The notes: generated by a model not told the origin, from the sequence alone. A stretch of DNA of 35,394 bases from Pseudomonadota bacterium (GCA_023422955.1 JAFAGG010000054.1:1-35394), one strand, 5' to 3'; shown: positions 1 through 9,387, counted from the first letter of the stretch. Numbers and translations: made by a program.

Positions 1-1
1 C

Positions 2-2110
2 TTCAAAATTCCTTTGCTTTTAATCGTTGGCGTTACGTTTATTTGGGGCCTTATTGCCTACGACCTTAAACACACACGCGAGGAGGCGCTCGATCAGGCA
101 AGAGAAAAACTTGAGAATCTAACGAAAATCTATACGGAAGAAGTGACCTCCTCCGTCAGCACGATAGATTATGTGCTGATCGACTTGCGGAATGCGTGGA
201 AAAGAAACCGCGAGAAGTTTGGATCAGAAGTCGAGGAGCGACGCGCGTATCTTGATCCGAGCATCGCTTATAACGTCGGCATAATTGATCCTGACGGCAC
301 CCTGATTTTTGCGAGCGCTGCTACCGCCGAGCCGGATAAATCCAGCATCAAGCTTAACGACAGGGAGCATTTCAGAGTCCATTTTTTCAACCAGGCAGAT
401 CGACTCCATATCAGCGAACCCGTGGTGCTGCGAGAGGCGCATCGGTGGGCCATCCAGTTCAGCCGGCCCCTGCTGGATGCGGAAGGCAATTTTGACGGCG
501 TGATCGTCATCTCCGTGTCACCCGAATATTTTCATCGCCTTCATGAAAATATCGATTTGGGGAAAGATGGCTCCATTGCCCTGGGAAAGATACATGGCAG
601 TCTTATTTCCCGCTATCCCGCTCCTGAGCTCGCACTAGGAAAAAGCCTGATACACGCTCCCTGGATTTTTGCCGCTTCGTCAGAAAACGGCGTCTTTCAG
701 AAACACTCGGAAGTCGACCAGATCGAACGCTTGTATGCGTGGCGTGTGCTGCAGAAGGGCGACATGGCAGCGATCATGGGACAGTCGATAGAGACCATAC
801 TTGCCCCCTACCATCAACGGCGCCTGCGTTATCTATGGGGGAGCACCGTTGCGACACTACTTCTCTTTGTCCTGGCATATGTTTTAAGAGGATACCAACG
901 GCAACGGGCCCAGGCCGATGAGGCGCTGCAGAAAATGAAGGAAGATCTCGCTCACGCCCACAAACTGGAAGCGCTTGGCAAACTGACCGGCGGCGTAACG
1001 CACGATTTCAACCACGTCCTGCAGATCATCAGCAGCAATATTGAATTGCTGAAAGCGACGGCCAAAGGCGATGAGAAAATCGAGCCACATCTGGACAGCA
1101 TCGAGAATGCGACGGCAAGAGGAACAAAGCTCGCTGCACAATTACTCACCTTCGCAAGGCGCCAACCCTTGCATCCCACCACCATCCACCCTGGAACGCT
1201 GCTTGGTCGCATCGACAACCTCATACAGCGACTGGCAGGCGACAACATTGAACTGAAAATGGCGGTGCAGGAAGACATCGGCCAGATTTGCGTGGATGCG
1301 AGCTTGCTTGAAAACGTGGTGCTGAATCTGGTGGCCAATGCTCGTGATGCCATGAACGGCAGCGGGACATTGAGCATAGCATTGACCAACAAGAATGTGG
1401 ACGCGCAACACGCTCCCCAGTACCCCGGCATCGCTACAGGCGACTATGTATCGCTTGCGATATCCGATACGGGATGCGGCATGTCGCGTGAAGTCCTGTT
1501 GCGTACTTTTGAACCGTTTTTCACTACCAAGCCAGAAGGCCAAGGTACCGGCTTGGGACTCTCGATGGCCTATGGCTTCGTCAAGGAAAGCGGCGGACAT
1601 ATCCATATTGATAGTGCGCCGGGAAGAGGAACGACCATACGGATGCTTCTCCCCCGCTCTCCCGACATTAAACTCCTGGCTTCTGCCCCGGCCTCTGCTT
1701 CAACGATGCAAGAAGAGAGGAAGACCGTCCTGATTGTGGAAGACAAATCCGATTTGAGGAACATGACCGGGATGATGCTGGAAAGCCTGGGCTATCGTGT
1801 ATGGAAAGCCGCCAACTCTCAAGAGGCCTTGAGCATACTTGAAAGAAGCGAACCCATTGACGTGCTCTTTACTGACATTCGCTTGCCAGGCGAAACGAAT
1901 GGATTTGAATTGGCAAAGCAGGCGCAATCGCTGCGCGCAGATCTGATCATTCTTTTAGCATCCGGCTATGATGACTGGACGAACCCCGGAGACGCCGCTG
2001 CACCGGCCAGAGATTTTCCCTTCTTGAACAAACCTTATACCGTACAAGAAGTCGATGCCATTATAAGAAAACTGCTGTCGGAAAAAGAAGGCGAGCTTTC
2101 GAAGGCCTGA
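2..2110 (+). CDS. Hybrid sensor histidine kinase with Cache-type sensor and C-terminal receiver (5' end truncated)
   Basis: The frame is open from the window edge, and the first visible residues already form a membrane helix, so the true start lies upstream; a TTG at 14 is only the first possible start inside the window (numbering below is from it). A periplasmic region of about 240 residues resembles a double-Cache sensor (inference from layout), and a second membrane helix lies at about residues 272-293. The kinase core has the H-box GGVTHDFNH with the phospho-acceptor His at about 330, an N-box NLVANARDAM near 440, G1 DTGCGM near 485 and G2 GQGTGLGLS near 510. The receiver domain (about 571-690) has the acidic pair in IVEDKSD, phospho-acceptor Asp about 621 in FTDIRLPG and the conserved Lys in NKPYT. 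All catalytic residues seem intact. It should sense a periplasmic ligand and autophosphorylate; the downstream partner is not known. The next gene on this strand is 567 bp away. Confidence 0.9.
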   Translation, partial: FKIPLLLIVGVTFIWGLIAYDLKHTREEALDQAREKLENLTKIYTEEVTSSVSTIDYVLIDLRNAWKRNREKFGSEVEERRAYLDPSIAYNVGIIDPDGTLIFASAATAEPDKSSIKLNDREHFRVHFFNQADRLHISEPVVLREAHRWAIQFSRPLLDAEGNFDGVIVISVSPEYFHRLHENIDLGKDGSIALGKIHGSLISRYPAPELALGKSLIHAPWIFAASSENGVFQKHSEVDQIERLYAWRVLQKGDMAAIMGQSIETILAPYHQRRLRYLWGSTVATLLLFVLAYVLRGYQRQRAQADEALQKMKEDLAHAHKLEALGKLTGGVTHDFNHVLQIISSNIELLKATAKGDEKIEPHLDSIENATARGTKLAAQLLTFARRQPLHPTTIHPGTLLGRIDNLIQRLAGDNIELKMAVQEDIGQICVDASLLENVVLNLVANARDAMNGSGTLSIALTNKNVDAQHAPQYPGIATGDYVSLAISDTGCGMSREVLLRTFEPFFTTKPEGQGTGLGLSMAYGFVKESGGHIHIDSAPGRGTTIRMLLPRSPDIKLLASAPASASTMQEERKTVLIVEDKSDLRNMTGMMLESLGYRVWKAANSQEALSILERSEPIDVLFTDIRLPGETNGFELAKQAQSLRADLIILLASGYDDWTNPGDAAAPARDFPFLNKPYTVQEVDAIIRKLLSEKEGELSKA

Positions 2111-2677
2111 TGAGGAAAATTGCCATCGTTCGTTCGGAGTTGCGCGCCTGAATTGTGAAGATGCTGGCTTCGCCTATATTTTTCCTAATTCCACTCAAAC
2201 TGCCCGTTCCATCGCGACAAGATTCCGGGAAGCTACCGCCGCGCATTGTGGCGTGTAGCACATAAGACCAATACAGTCTTGACCGTCTAATCGGATCGCC
2301 GCCCTTGCTTCCCGCTGCGCCAACGCGCTGCAACGACAATGTGCCTCATGGCAAACAAGGCCTATGTGTCCGGCACCTCCTGCATTCGCGGTGAGCGCTC
2401 GATTGCCCCCCTCGGATGCTCCAGGCACGTCTTCCAGCCTGCGAGCGGACTGTCCTTTTTATCGCTGCAATTCCGCCATGATCAACCAACCGCCTTCACC
2501 GGCATCGCAGCCACTTTATTCACTTCCCTATCTCTGAAGAAACAGTTTCTTAGCAAGCTCAAGGGAAGGTTATCTTCCCAAAAAATAACTTCCATTTCCT
2601 GTATCATCACTCGCTCTTTTCCATGTAATTAGGAGGGCGGGGGCCAGGCGGTCCTGCCACGACTTCCGGGAGATCCA
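2111..2677. other. Intergenic region upstream of the first KaiC-like operon
   Basis: No convincing gene is seen in these 567 bases. A plus-strand open frame at 2339-2632 has no ribosome binding site and a composition unlike protein. The one visible structure is a short palindrome at 2563-2579, GGGAAG-gttat-CTTCCC, followed by an A-run. It cannot be a plus-strand terminator because no T-run follows, but it could be an operator for the gene at 2678. The strong Shine-Dalgarno sequence GGGAGA lies just before the ATG at 2678. Confidence 0.4.
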
Positions 2678-4180
2678 ATGGCTACCATTCAGAACAGCGC
2701 CACCCATTCTTTTCTCTCCAGCGGCATCAGCGGCCTTGACGACGTGTTGTACGGCGGATTTACGCGCGACCGTCTTTACCTGATCGAAGGCTCGCCCGGC
2801 TCCGGCAAGACCACGCTGGCCCTGCAATTCCTGATGGAAGGTGCGCGCCGAGGCGAAGCGGTGCTTTACATCACCTTGTCGGAAACCCTGATCGAATTAA
2901 AAGCGGTCGCGGCCGCTCATTCCTGGTCGCTTGAAGGCATCAGCATCAAGGAAGTCATTCCCTCGGAGAACATCCTGAATCCGGATGAGCAGTACAGCAT
3001 CTTTCATCCTACTGATGTGGAAATGGGAACGACGACTAAGGAAATCCTCAACATTGTCGAAGCCCTGAAACCGACGCGCGTAGTGCTCGACTCCCTGTCG
3101 GAACTGCAGCTGCTGGCGTCCAGTCCCTTGCTGTACCGGCGCCAGGTGCTTGCCTTCAAGCAGTTTTTCGCCAGCCGTTCGTGCACTACGCTTTTTCTCG
3201 ATGACCGAACCGAGAGCGAAGGCGATCTGCAAGTGCGCAGCATTGCGCACGGCGTAATTTCACTGGAACGCATGGCAACCGATTACGGCGGCGTCCGTCG
3301 CCGGCTTGAAATCCTCAAGTATCGCGGCATCGCTTTCCGCGAGGGCATGCATGACTACAAGATCAAGCATGGCGGCCTGGTCGTGTATCCACGCCTGATT
3401 GCCGCCGAGACCCGTGTGGATATCGAACGCAATCAGTTTGCCAGCGGTCTGCCCGAACTGGACAGCCTGCTGGGCGGCGGCATAGAAGAAGGCAGCAGCA
3501 CCCTGATAGCCGGCCCGCCGGGCACCGGCAAGTCCACGCTGGCGGCACAGTTTGTCGATGCCTGCCTCAGGCAGCAGAAGCCGGCTGCGATGTTCGTGTT
3601 TGAAGAGTCCGCTTCCAATCTGCTGAACCGCTCCGAAAGCATAGGTCTGAATTTGCGTTCTGGCTTGGAGAGCGGCGCCCTCTCGCTGCGACAAGTGGAT
3701 CCGGCCCAGCTCACGCCGGGCGAATTCCTTCACCTGGTATGCTGCGCGGCCGACGAAGGTGCCAAAGTTATCGTCATCGACAGCCTGAACGGCTTTCTGC
3801 AAGCGATGCCGAACGAAAAACTATTGGCCACGCACATGCATGAGCTGCTGACCTATCTGGGGCAGCGCGGGGTCGTAACGCTATTGATCGGGGTCCAGCA
3901 AGGCATGCTGGGCGGGAACATGAGCACCCAGGTCGACGCCAGCTATATCGCAGACAATGTGATCCTGTTGCGCTATTTCGAAGCAGAGGGCGAAGTGCGG
4001 CAAGCCATCTCCATTTTCAAGAAACGCGGCAGCCACCATGAACGCACCATACGCAGAATGGCAATCACGCGCGATGGCATAAAGATCGGCCCGGTGCTCA
4101 AGCAATTCCAGGGCATTCTGACCGGCGTGCCGAAACTGGCGAATCCGCGAGCGAACAAAGAAGCCGATTCGGATGAGTGA
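2678..4180 (+). CDS. KaiC-like two-domain RecA-fold ATPase (module 1)
   Basis: This 500-residue protein has two KaiC/RecA-type ATPase domains. Walker A motifs are GSPGSGKTT (residues 38-46) and GPPGTGKST (279-287); Walker B-like strands end in VVLDSL and VIVIDSL. The catalytic glutamate pair is reduced to SE in domain 1 (ITLSET) and kept as EE in domain 2 (VFEES). Against remembered cyanobacterial KaiC, the CII autophosphorylation region reads T417...S422-Y423, so the T426 and S431 equivalents are kept but T432 is replaced by Tyr. KaiC-like ATPases without KaiA/KaiB are known in Proteobacteria and are not established clocks. The start is supported by GGGAGA 5 bases upstream. The 3' end overlaps the histidine kinase gene at 4173 by 8 bases, implying translational coupling and a shared pathway. 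The partner and output are inferred. Confidence 0.92.
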   Translation: MATIQNSATHSFLSSGISGLDDVLYGGFTRDRLYLIEGSPGSGKTTLALQFLMEGARRGEAVLYITLSETLIELKAVAAAHSWSLEGISIKEVIPSENILNPDEQYSIFHPTDVEMGTTTKEILNIVEALKPTRVVLDSLSELQLLASSPLLYRRQVLAFKQFFASRSCTTLFLDDRTESEGDLQVRSIAHGVISLERMATDYGGVRRRLEILKYRGIAFREGMHDYKIKHGGLVVYPRLIAAETRVDIERNQFASGLPELDSLLGGGIEEGSSTLIAGPPGTGKSTLAAQFVDACLRQQKPAAMFVFEESASNLLNRSESIGLNLRSGLESGALSLRQVDPAQLTPGEFLHLVCCAADEGAKVIVIDSLNGFLQAMPNEKLLATHMHELLTYLGQRGVVTLLIGVQQGMLGGNMSTQVDASYIADNVILLRYFEAEGEVRQAISIFKKRGSHHERTIRRMAITRDGIKIGPVLKQFQGILTGVPKLANPRANKEADSDE

Positions 4181-5696
4181 GTCGCTTGAGCAGCGCGTGC
4201 TTCTCTGTGCGCCTTTCGGCAAGGATGCGCAACTGGCATGCAACGTACTGCATGCGACCAACCTGTCCTGCCATGTATGCAACTCGCTGGACGAACTTTT
4301 GCATGAACTGCCCCGCGGGGCAGGCGCCATACTGACGGTTGAAGAAGCGCTGCCGGACCACCTCAGTGCGCCACTCAAAGCATACCTGTCGGCGCAGCCG
4401 AAATGGTCGGATCTGCCCGTACTGGTACTGACCAAGCCGGGCGGCGATTCTTTGTGGATCAAGCAGGCTCACGATCAGTTCGGCAACCTGACCTTGCTGG
4501 AACGCCCGGTGCGCTCGCCCACGCTGATCAGTGCGATACGCTCGGCACTGCGTGCGCGCCAGCGCCAGTATGAAATCCGCATGGCGGATCAGCGCAAGGA
4601 TGAATTTCTTGCCATGCTCGCCCACGAGTTGCGCAATCCGCTGGCACCTATCAGCGCGGCCGCGACCATGCTGAGTCTGGTCGCGTCGAATCCTGAAAAG
4701 GTGAAATGGTCCAGCCAGATCATCGCGCGCCAGGTCGGGCATATGACCAACCTGATCGACGACCTTCTCGATGTGGCGCGCGTGACGCGCGGACTCATCG
4801 CCTTCAAGAAGGAGACGCTCGACTTTCGCGATATCGTGATAGAAGCCGTCGAACAGGCCAATCCCTTAATCGAAGACAAGCAGCATCGCCTGTCACTGAA
4901 CCTGCCCGCCGAAGCGGCTCCCGTAATGGGCGATCGCAAGCGCCTGGTGCAGGTGATGACCAACTTGCTGGGCAATGCCTGCAAATACACGCCGCATGCC
5001 GGCAATATAGCGCTGGCAGTGCGGGTGAGCGCCGATGAGGTGGCGGTGGAAGTATCGGACAACGGCATCGGCATGCGGCCGGAAATGGTCACCTGGGTCT
5101 TCGACCTGTTTGCCCAGGCCGAACGTACTCCGGATCGTTCTCAAGGCGGACTCGGCCTGGGCCTGGCGCTGGTAAAAAATCTGGTGCTGGCGCATGACGG
5201 CAGCGTCAAGGCGGAAAGCCAAGGGCCAGGCAGCGGCAGCACCTTCACCGTGCGCCTGCCGCGCGCTGTTGCGGCCATAGAGAAGCGCAGCCATAGTGCG
5301 CCGCTGATACCGCTTCCCGGTTCCGGCAAGGGCTTGCGCATCCTGATCGTGGACGACAACGCCGATGCCGCCAATATGCTGGAACTGCTCCTGGCCACGG
5401 CAGGCCATGACATATGGGTCGAGTACACGGCCGTCGGCGCATTGTGGCGCGCGCAGCAAGTGATGCCCCAGGTGTGTGTGCTGGATATCGGCTTGCCCGA
5501 TATGGATGGCCATGTGCTGGCCCAGCAATTACGCGCCCTGCCGCAGACGGCCTCATCCCTGCTGATTGCCGTCACCGGTTACAGCCAGAGCAGCGACCGG
5601 GAAAAATCGTTGGCAGCAGGCTTTGATCATCATTTCGTCAAACCGGTCGATACCCTGCAACTGATGAATTTGCTGAGCCAGTCCGCCGCCGAATAA
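4173..5696 (+). CDS. Hybrid histidine kinase with N-terminal pseudo-receiver, coupled to the KaiC-like ATPase
   Basis: A 507-residue soluble protein with no membrane helix. Residues about 1-130 have a receiver-like alternation of strands and helices, but the phospho-acceptor position reads AILTVEEAL with no Asp in the usual place, and the conserved Lys is replaced by Arg in LLERPV; I call it a pseudo-receiver. The HisKA domain has MLAHELRNPLAP with His151. The ATPase domain has NLLGNACKY, DNGIGM and GGLGLGLALV. The C-terminal receiver (about 388-505) has the acidic pair in VDDN, Asp438 in VLDIGLPDMDG and Lys490 in VKPVD, all intact. The start overlaps the KaiC-like stop by 8 bases. In cyanobacteria the clock kinase SasA binds KaiC through a KaiB-like domain; here a receiver-like domain occupies that N-terminal place, so it may be the KaiC-contacting part (inference). 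Confidence 0.9.
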   Translation: MSESLEQRVLLCAPFGKDAQLACNVLHATNLSCHVCNSLDELLHELPRGAGAILTVEEALPDHLSAPLKAYLSAQPKWSDLPVLVLTKPGGDSLWIKQAHDQFGNLTLLERPVRSPTLISAIRSALRARQRQYEIRMADQRKDEFLAMLAHELRNPLAPISAAATMLSLVASNPEKVKWSSQIIARQVGHMTNLIDDLLDVARVTRGLIAFKKETLDFRDIVIEAVEQANPLIEDKQHRLSLNLPAEAAPVMGDRKRLVQVMTNLLGNACKYTPHAGNIALAVRVSADEVAVEVSDNGIGMRPEMVTWVFDLFAQAERTPDRSQGGLGLGLALVKNLVLAHDGSVKAESQGPGSGSTFTVRLPRAVAAIEKRSHSAPLIPLPGSGKGLRILIVDDNADAANMLELLLATAGHDIWVEYTAVGALWRAQQVMPQVCVLDIGLPDMDGHVLAQQLRALPQTASSLLIAVTGYSQSSDREKSLAAGFDHHFVKPVDTLQLMNLLSQSAAE

Positions 5697-5734
5697 AAAT
5701 AAACCCGGAAGCTATCCAGGCAGCGCCGCCCTCT

Positions 5735-6700
5735 CTATCCCTCGCTGGCCACAAAGTGCCTGTCGCTGAGCCGGCTTTCCCCTTCCCAGCGATAAGCCAC
5801 CAGCGGCCCGCCCTTGCCCGCGCTGTAATCCACGCACGCCATCTGCGGCGACAGTACCTGCGGCTCGCCCGTCAGCCAGTAATGGCCGAAGAAAATGGGT
5901 TTGTCGCTCGGGATAAACGGGCAGACATGATCCTGGATAGGCTCATCCGGCAATAAGACATTGATGTTGCCGGGCAGGATGCCGAGCGCGACGTAAGTCG
6001 TATTCACGCAATCCCACCAGCGTATGCGCAACTTGCGCCGCTCGGTGCCATCCTTGTCCAGGAAGAACAGGCCATAGGGCAAATCGACGGCAGGCCCTCT
6101 CAGTATGGTATTCACCGCTTCATAGAGCGTAGGTCCGCAGACCGGCTGGCCCGCGTCATCCTTCGGCGGCCTGAGCGTTTCCAGGAAGAGCTGCTCGCCC
6201 AGGCAATTGCCGGCGTACAGACGCGGCTTCAGGTAATCGATGAAGCGGTCGTGCCAGCAGGCATGCACGACACGTATTTCCGGCAGGTCCAGCCACAGCG
6301 GCAAGCTGCAAAACCACGCGACCATATCGCCATGCACATCCGGGACATGCTCGATTTCTTCCAGGAAGCGCGCATGCTGCCTGCGGTTTTTCAGGCCCTT
6401 TTCGTTGAAACGGTTGCGCAGGTACTCGCCCTCCTGCTCCGGGTGCGGCGTATGCCAGGCAATTGCGTTCAGCTCATGATTGCCCATGACCGCCAGCGCT
6501 GCGCCGCTTTCCACCATATTTCTCACGATGGCAAGCGTGCGCAGCTGATGCGGTCCGCGGTCAATGAAATCGCCGACGAATACCGCCTGCCTTTCCGGAT
6601 GTCGCCACCCTTGCGGCGTGTTGCGGTAGCCCATCTTGCGCAGCAGCGCTTCCAGCTTGTCCGCCTGCCCGTGGAGGTCGCCGATGATGTCATACGCCAT
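5735..6700 (-). CDS. PP2A-like metallophosphoesterase (ApaH/PrpE-related)
   Basis: A 321-residue calcineurin-like phosphoesterase. The metal-binding motifs appear in the expected order: GDLHG (Asp8, His10), GDFIDRG (Asp44, Asp47, Arg48), GNHE (Asn74, His75), HACWH and GHYW near the C terminus. The spacing fits the PP2A/bis(5'-nucleosyl)-tetraphosphatase group rather than the longer 2',3'-cyclic phosphodiesterases. Likely substrates are phosphoprotein or dinucleoside polyphosphates; the sequence does not decide which. No signal peptide is seen, so it is cytoplasmic. AAGGG lies 8 bases before the ATG and supports the start. It is convergent with the histidine kinase gene 38 bp away and divergent from the flavoprotein gene at 6898, with a 197-bp shared promoter region in which I recognise no clear operator. 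Confidence 0.85.
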   Translation of the reverse strand: MAYDIIGDLHGQADKLEALLRKMGYRNTPQGWRHPERQAVFVGDFIDRGPHQLRTLAIVRNMVESGAALAVMGNHELNAIAWHTPHPEQEGEYLRNRFNEKGLKNRRQHARFLEEIEHVPDVHGDMVAWFCSLPLWLDLPEIRVVHACWHDRFIDYLKPRLYAGNCLGEQLFLETLRPPKDDAGQPVCGPTLYEAVNTILRGPAVDLPYGLFFLDKDGTERRKLRIRWWDCVNTTYVALGILPGNINVLLPDEPIQDHVCPFIPSDKPIFFGHYWLTGEPQVLSPQMACVDYSAGKGGPLVAYRWEGESRLSDRHFVASEG

Positions 6701-6897
6701 GCAATACCCTTCTTAAGCGGAGACACAGTCAATTGCAGCTTGTTTATTTCTCTTTCATTCGAACAGCCATCAGGCTTTCAGTTCCCGCACTGCAATTCTG
6801 AGAGTCGCCTGTTTCGCCTCAAGAAAAATTTCTGCCGACGCATGCATCTAAGCATCCGCTTTGCCGTCAAACCCAATTTCATCTGCAGGGAGACTCC

Positions 6898-7968
6898 ATG
6901 CCCAAGCCACGCAAAGGACAGTTCGGCGATATGCTGAACCGCGCCGAATTTCGGAATCGTTTCTTTTCTTCCTTCGCTCATCCGGAATTTGAAAAAGTGG
7001 AGCAAGCCTTGTCGCAAGTGGAAGAAGTGGCATGGGATGCCTATATTAATAACAAGAAGCCGGCGCGCACCGCCAAGGCCGGGCCCGAATTCGCCGATCC
7101 GGATTACGAGCTATCGGTGGAGTGGAAAAATACGCGCGACAAATTGCGGGAGGCCGAAGCGAAACAGAAAGAAGCCGCCACGCGCTCCCGCATACTGCTG
7201 ATCTGCGGCGCAGACCGCAATGACGGCAGCTGCCCCGGCGAAATGTCCAAGACGTTTCGGCTGATGCAACTTGCCAGGCAGGCAGTGGAAGAAAAATCTT
7301 TCGATGTCGATGTGCTGGACCTGAGCCGGCTCATTTCCGACTATGACTGGCATATTCATCCCTGCAAGGGCTGCGTATCGACAGCCATGCCGCTTTGCCA
7401 CTGGCCCTGCAGCTGCTATCCGAATCATGCGCTGCACCAGACCAATGACTGGATGGGTGAGATCTATGAGAAATGGGTCAGCGCGCACGGCGTCATCATT
7501 TTTACGCCGGTGTACTGGTATCAGTCGCCCAGCGCGCTGAAGCTGATGATAGACCGGCTGGTCTGCGCCGATGGCGGCAACCCCGACCCGACCACGACCT
7601 CCGGCAAGGATCCCGAAAAGGCCAAGACGCTGGAACTAAGCGGCTGGTCCTATCCCAAGCACCTGGCAGGCCGCGCCTATGGCGTGGTGGTGCACGGCGA
7701 CGTGGCCGGCATAGAAGGCACGCGGCGCGCGCTCACCGACTGGCTGGACTGGATGGGCTTGATCGATGCCGGACCGCAGGCGCGGCTGGACCGCTTCATC
7801 GGCTACTACGAACCCTATGCCACCAGCCATGACACGCTGGACCGGGATGAGCCGGTGCAGGAAGAAGTACGCAACGTGGCGCGCGCCGTCATGAATGCCG
7901 TGACGGAACTGCGTGCGAACCGGCTGTCTGCGCCGGATCGCGAACTGAAGCAGCCGCGTCCGAAGTAA
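6898..7968 (+). CDS. Flavodoxin-family NAD(P)H-dependent FMN reductase-like protein with cysteine cluster
   Basis: A 356-residue protein. The first 95 or so residues are a charged helical extension. The flavodoxin-like fold starts at SRILLICGADRNDGSCPGEMS, where small residues would hold the FMN phosphate, and includes FTPVYWYQSPSALKLMIDR, typical of NADPH-dependent FMN reductases. Between them lies a cysteine cluster, Cys156, 159, 167, 171 and 173, in the pattern C-x2-C-x7-C-x3-C-x-C. This recalls iron-sulfur flavoproteins but does not match their usual spacing. It is a predicted cytoplasmic oxidoreductase of unknown substrate. GGGAGA sits 6 bases upstream of the ATG. A strong terminator follows at 8006-8040. 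It is transcribed alone. Confidence 0.82.
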   Translation: MPKPRKGQFGDMLNRAEFRNRFFSSFAHPEFEKVEQALSQVEEVAWDAYINNKKPARTAKAGPEFADPDYELSVEWKNTRDKLREAEAKQKEAATRSRILLICGADRNDGSCPGEMSKTFRLMQLARQAVEEKSFDVDVLDLSRLISDYDWHIHPCKGCVSTAMPLCHWPCSCYPNHALHQTNDWMGEIYEKWVSAHGVIIFTPVYWYQSPSALKLMIDRLVCADGGNPDPTTTSGKDPEKAKTLELSGWSYPKHLAGRAYGVVVHGDVAGIEGTRRALTDWLDWMGLIDAGPQARLDRFIGYYEPYATSHDTLDRDEPVQEEVRNVARAVMNAVTELRANRLSAPDRELKQPRPK

Positions 7969-8005
7969 GCCTGTGCAGCAAGACGCACCATGAGACTGCC
8001 CAATA

Positions 8006-8040
8006 AAAAGGCAGGCGACCTGAAAAGCCGCCTGCCTTTT
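8006..8040. terminator. Bidirectional rho-independent terminator
   Basis: A perfect 12-bp stem, AAAAGGCAGGCG pairing with CGCCTGCCTTTT, flanks an 11-nt loop. The A-run on the left and T-run on the right let it terminate both the flavoprotein gene (plus) and the convergent transporter gene (minus), whose stop codons lie 37 bp and 25 bp away. Confidence 0.9.
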
Positions 8041-8064
8041 ACTGCAAGGACCAGAGGTTAATGC

Positions 8065-9387
8065 TTAGCCTGCAGTCGCACTACCTGCAACTGCCACCAC
8101 ACGTTCTTCCCGGACTTCGATAGCCGGTTTTTCCATATGGGCCTTGCGCATGGGACGCAATACGAACCATGCCATCAACGCAGCGACTGCATTGAGGAAG
8201 CTGGCCAGCATGAATACCGCTTCCCAGCCGCCGGTGGCCGAAGCAATCACGGCGGACAGCGGCACCAGCAAGGCGGCCGTTCCTTTTGCCGTGTAGAGCA
8301 GGCCGGAATTGGCGGTTGCATACTTGGAGCCGAAAGTGTCGGCGCAAGTCGAGGGGAACAGGCTGTAGATTTCACCCCATGCAAAGAACACCAGGCCAGT
8401 CAGGATCACGAAGGCAATCGGGTCGCGACCGAATTTGTACAGGCACAGGATGCCAACTGCTTCGATGGCGAATGCCATGAACATGGTCGGCTCGCGACCG
8501 ATCTTGTCCGAGACCCAGCCGAAGAAGGGACGCGTCAGTCCATTCAGCACACGGTCGATGGCCAGCGCAAAGGTCAGCGCCGGCAATACGATACCCATGA
8601 TGTTGACCGGTACATCGTTCACCTGGAAATCCGCCGCAATGGAACCCAGCTGCGCGGTTGCCATCAGGCCGCCTGCCGCCACCATCACGAACATCGCATA
8701 CATCACCCAGAAAACCGGCGTGCGCAATACCTGGCTGGGTTTGTAGTTGGCCTTGGTCTGCTGCACTTGTGCGGCATTTTCCGCCTTGGAGTGCTCGGGA
8801 GCGCGCGCCAGCAGCAAGGCTACCAGCATAACGATAATGCCCTGGCCGATACCGAAGTAAAAGAAGGCTGCTTCGTAGCCGCTGCTATGGATCATGTTGG
8901 AAATGGGCACGATGGTGACTGCAGAACCCGCGCCGAAACCGGCGGCAGTCAAGCCTGCTGCCAGACCTCGACGGTCCGGAAACCATTTCAGCGCATTGCC
9001 CACGCAAGTGCCGTACACCGCGCCGGCACCGATGCCGCTGATCGCCGCGGCGAAATACAGGAAAGCAAGCGAGTCAGCCATGGAGTTCATGACCCAGCCC
9101 AGGCCGCACAACAGGCCGCCCACCAGCACCACGGGACGTGGGCCGTAACGATCAACGAACCAGCCTTCGATAGGTACCAGCCAGGTTTCAGTCACGACGA
9201 AAATACTGAAGGCCACCTGGATGGAAGCGCGCGTCCAGTCATGCTTGACCGATATGGGGTCGACGAAAAGTGTCCAGCCGTACTGCAGATTGGCAATCAT
9301 CGCCATGCCGATGATGCCCAGCACCAGCTGCGTCCAGCGGTTGGAAAAAAAGCCGCCGGTTTTTGGAGAGGAATCAGAATGTCTCAT
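8065..9387 (-). CDS. OFA-family MFS transporter (oxalate/formate antiporter-like)
   Basis: A 440-residue major facilitator protein with about 12 hydrophobic segments in two halves separated by a hydrophilic loop near residues 205-225. The N-terminal half reads NLQYGWTLFVDPI in helix 1, then WFVDRYGPRPVVL (MFS loop 2-3 signature) and GIGAGAVYGTCVGNALKWFP, which matches the oxalate/formate antiporter (OFA) family; a second RPFFGWVSDKIGRE signature opens the C-terminal half. The likely role is exchange or uptake of a small carboxylate such as oxalate or formate. OFA members also move other monocarboxylates, so the substrate is not fixed. No oxalate-catabolic gene (oxc, frc) is present nearby. 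The 5' region carries CATTAA-type boxes also found before the two-component system at 10081. Confidence 0.87.
   Translation of the reverse strand: MRHSDSSPKTGGFFSNRWTQLVLGIIGMAMIANLQYGWTLFVDPISVKHDWTRASIQVAFSIFVVTETWLVPIEGWFVDRYGPRPVVLVGGLLCGLGWVMNSMADSLAFLYFAAAISGIGAGAVYGTCVGNALKWFPDRRGLAAGLTAAGFGAGSAVTIVPISNMIHSSGYEAAFFYFGIGQGIIVMLVALLLARAPEHSKAENAAQVQQTKANYKPSQVLRTPVFWVMYAMFVMVAAGGLMATAQLGSIAADFQVNDVPVNIMGIVLPALTFALAIDRVLNGLTRPFFGWVSDKIGREPTMFMAFAIEAVGILCLYKFGRDPIAFVILTGLVFFAWGEIYSLFPSTCADTFGSKYATANSGLLYTAKGTAALLVPLSAVIASATGGWEAVFMLASFLNAVAALMAWFVLRPMRKAHMEKPAIEVREERVVAVAGSATAG

Noticed and set aside
2563..2579. GGGAAG-gttat-CTTCCC considered as a terminator
   Set aside because: On the plus strand it is followed by A residues, and on the minus strand the T-run comes before the stem, so it cannot work as a rho-independent terminator in either direction.
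2339..2632. A 97-codon plus-strand frame before the first KaiC-like gene
   Set aside because: No ribosome binding site, low-quality composition and no family resemblance.
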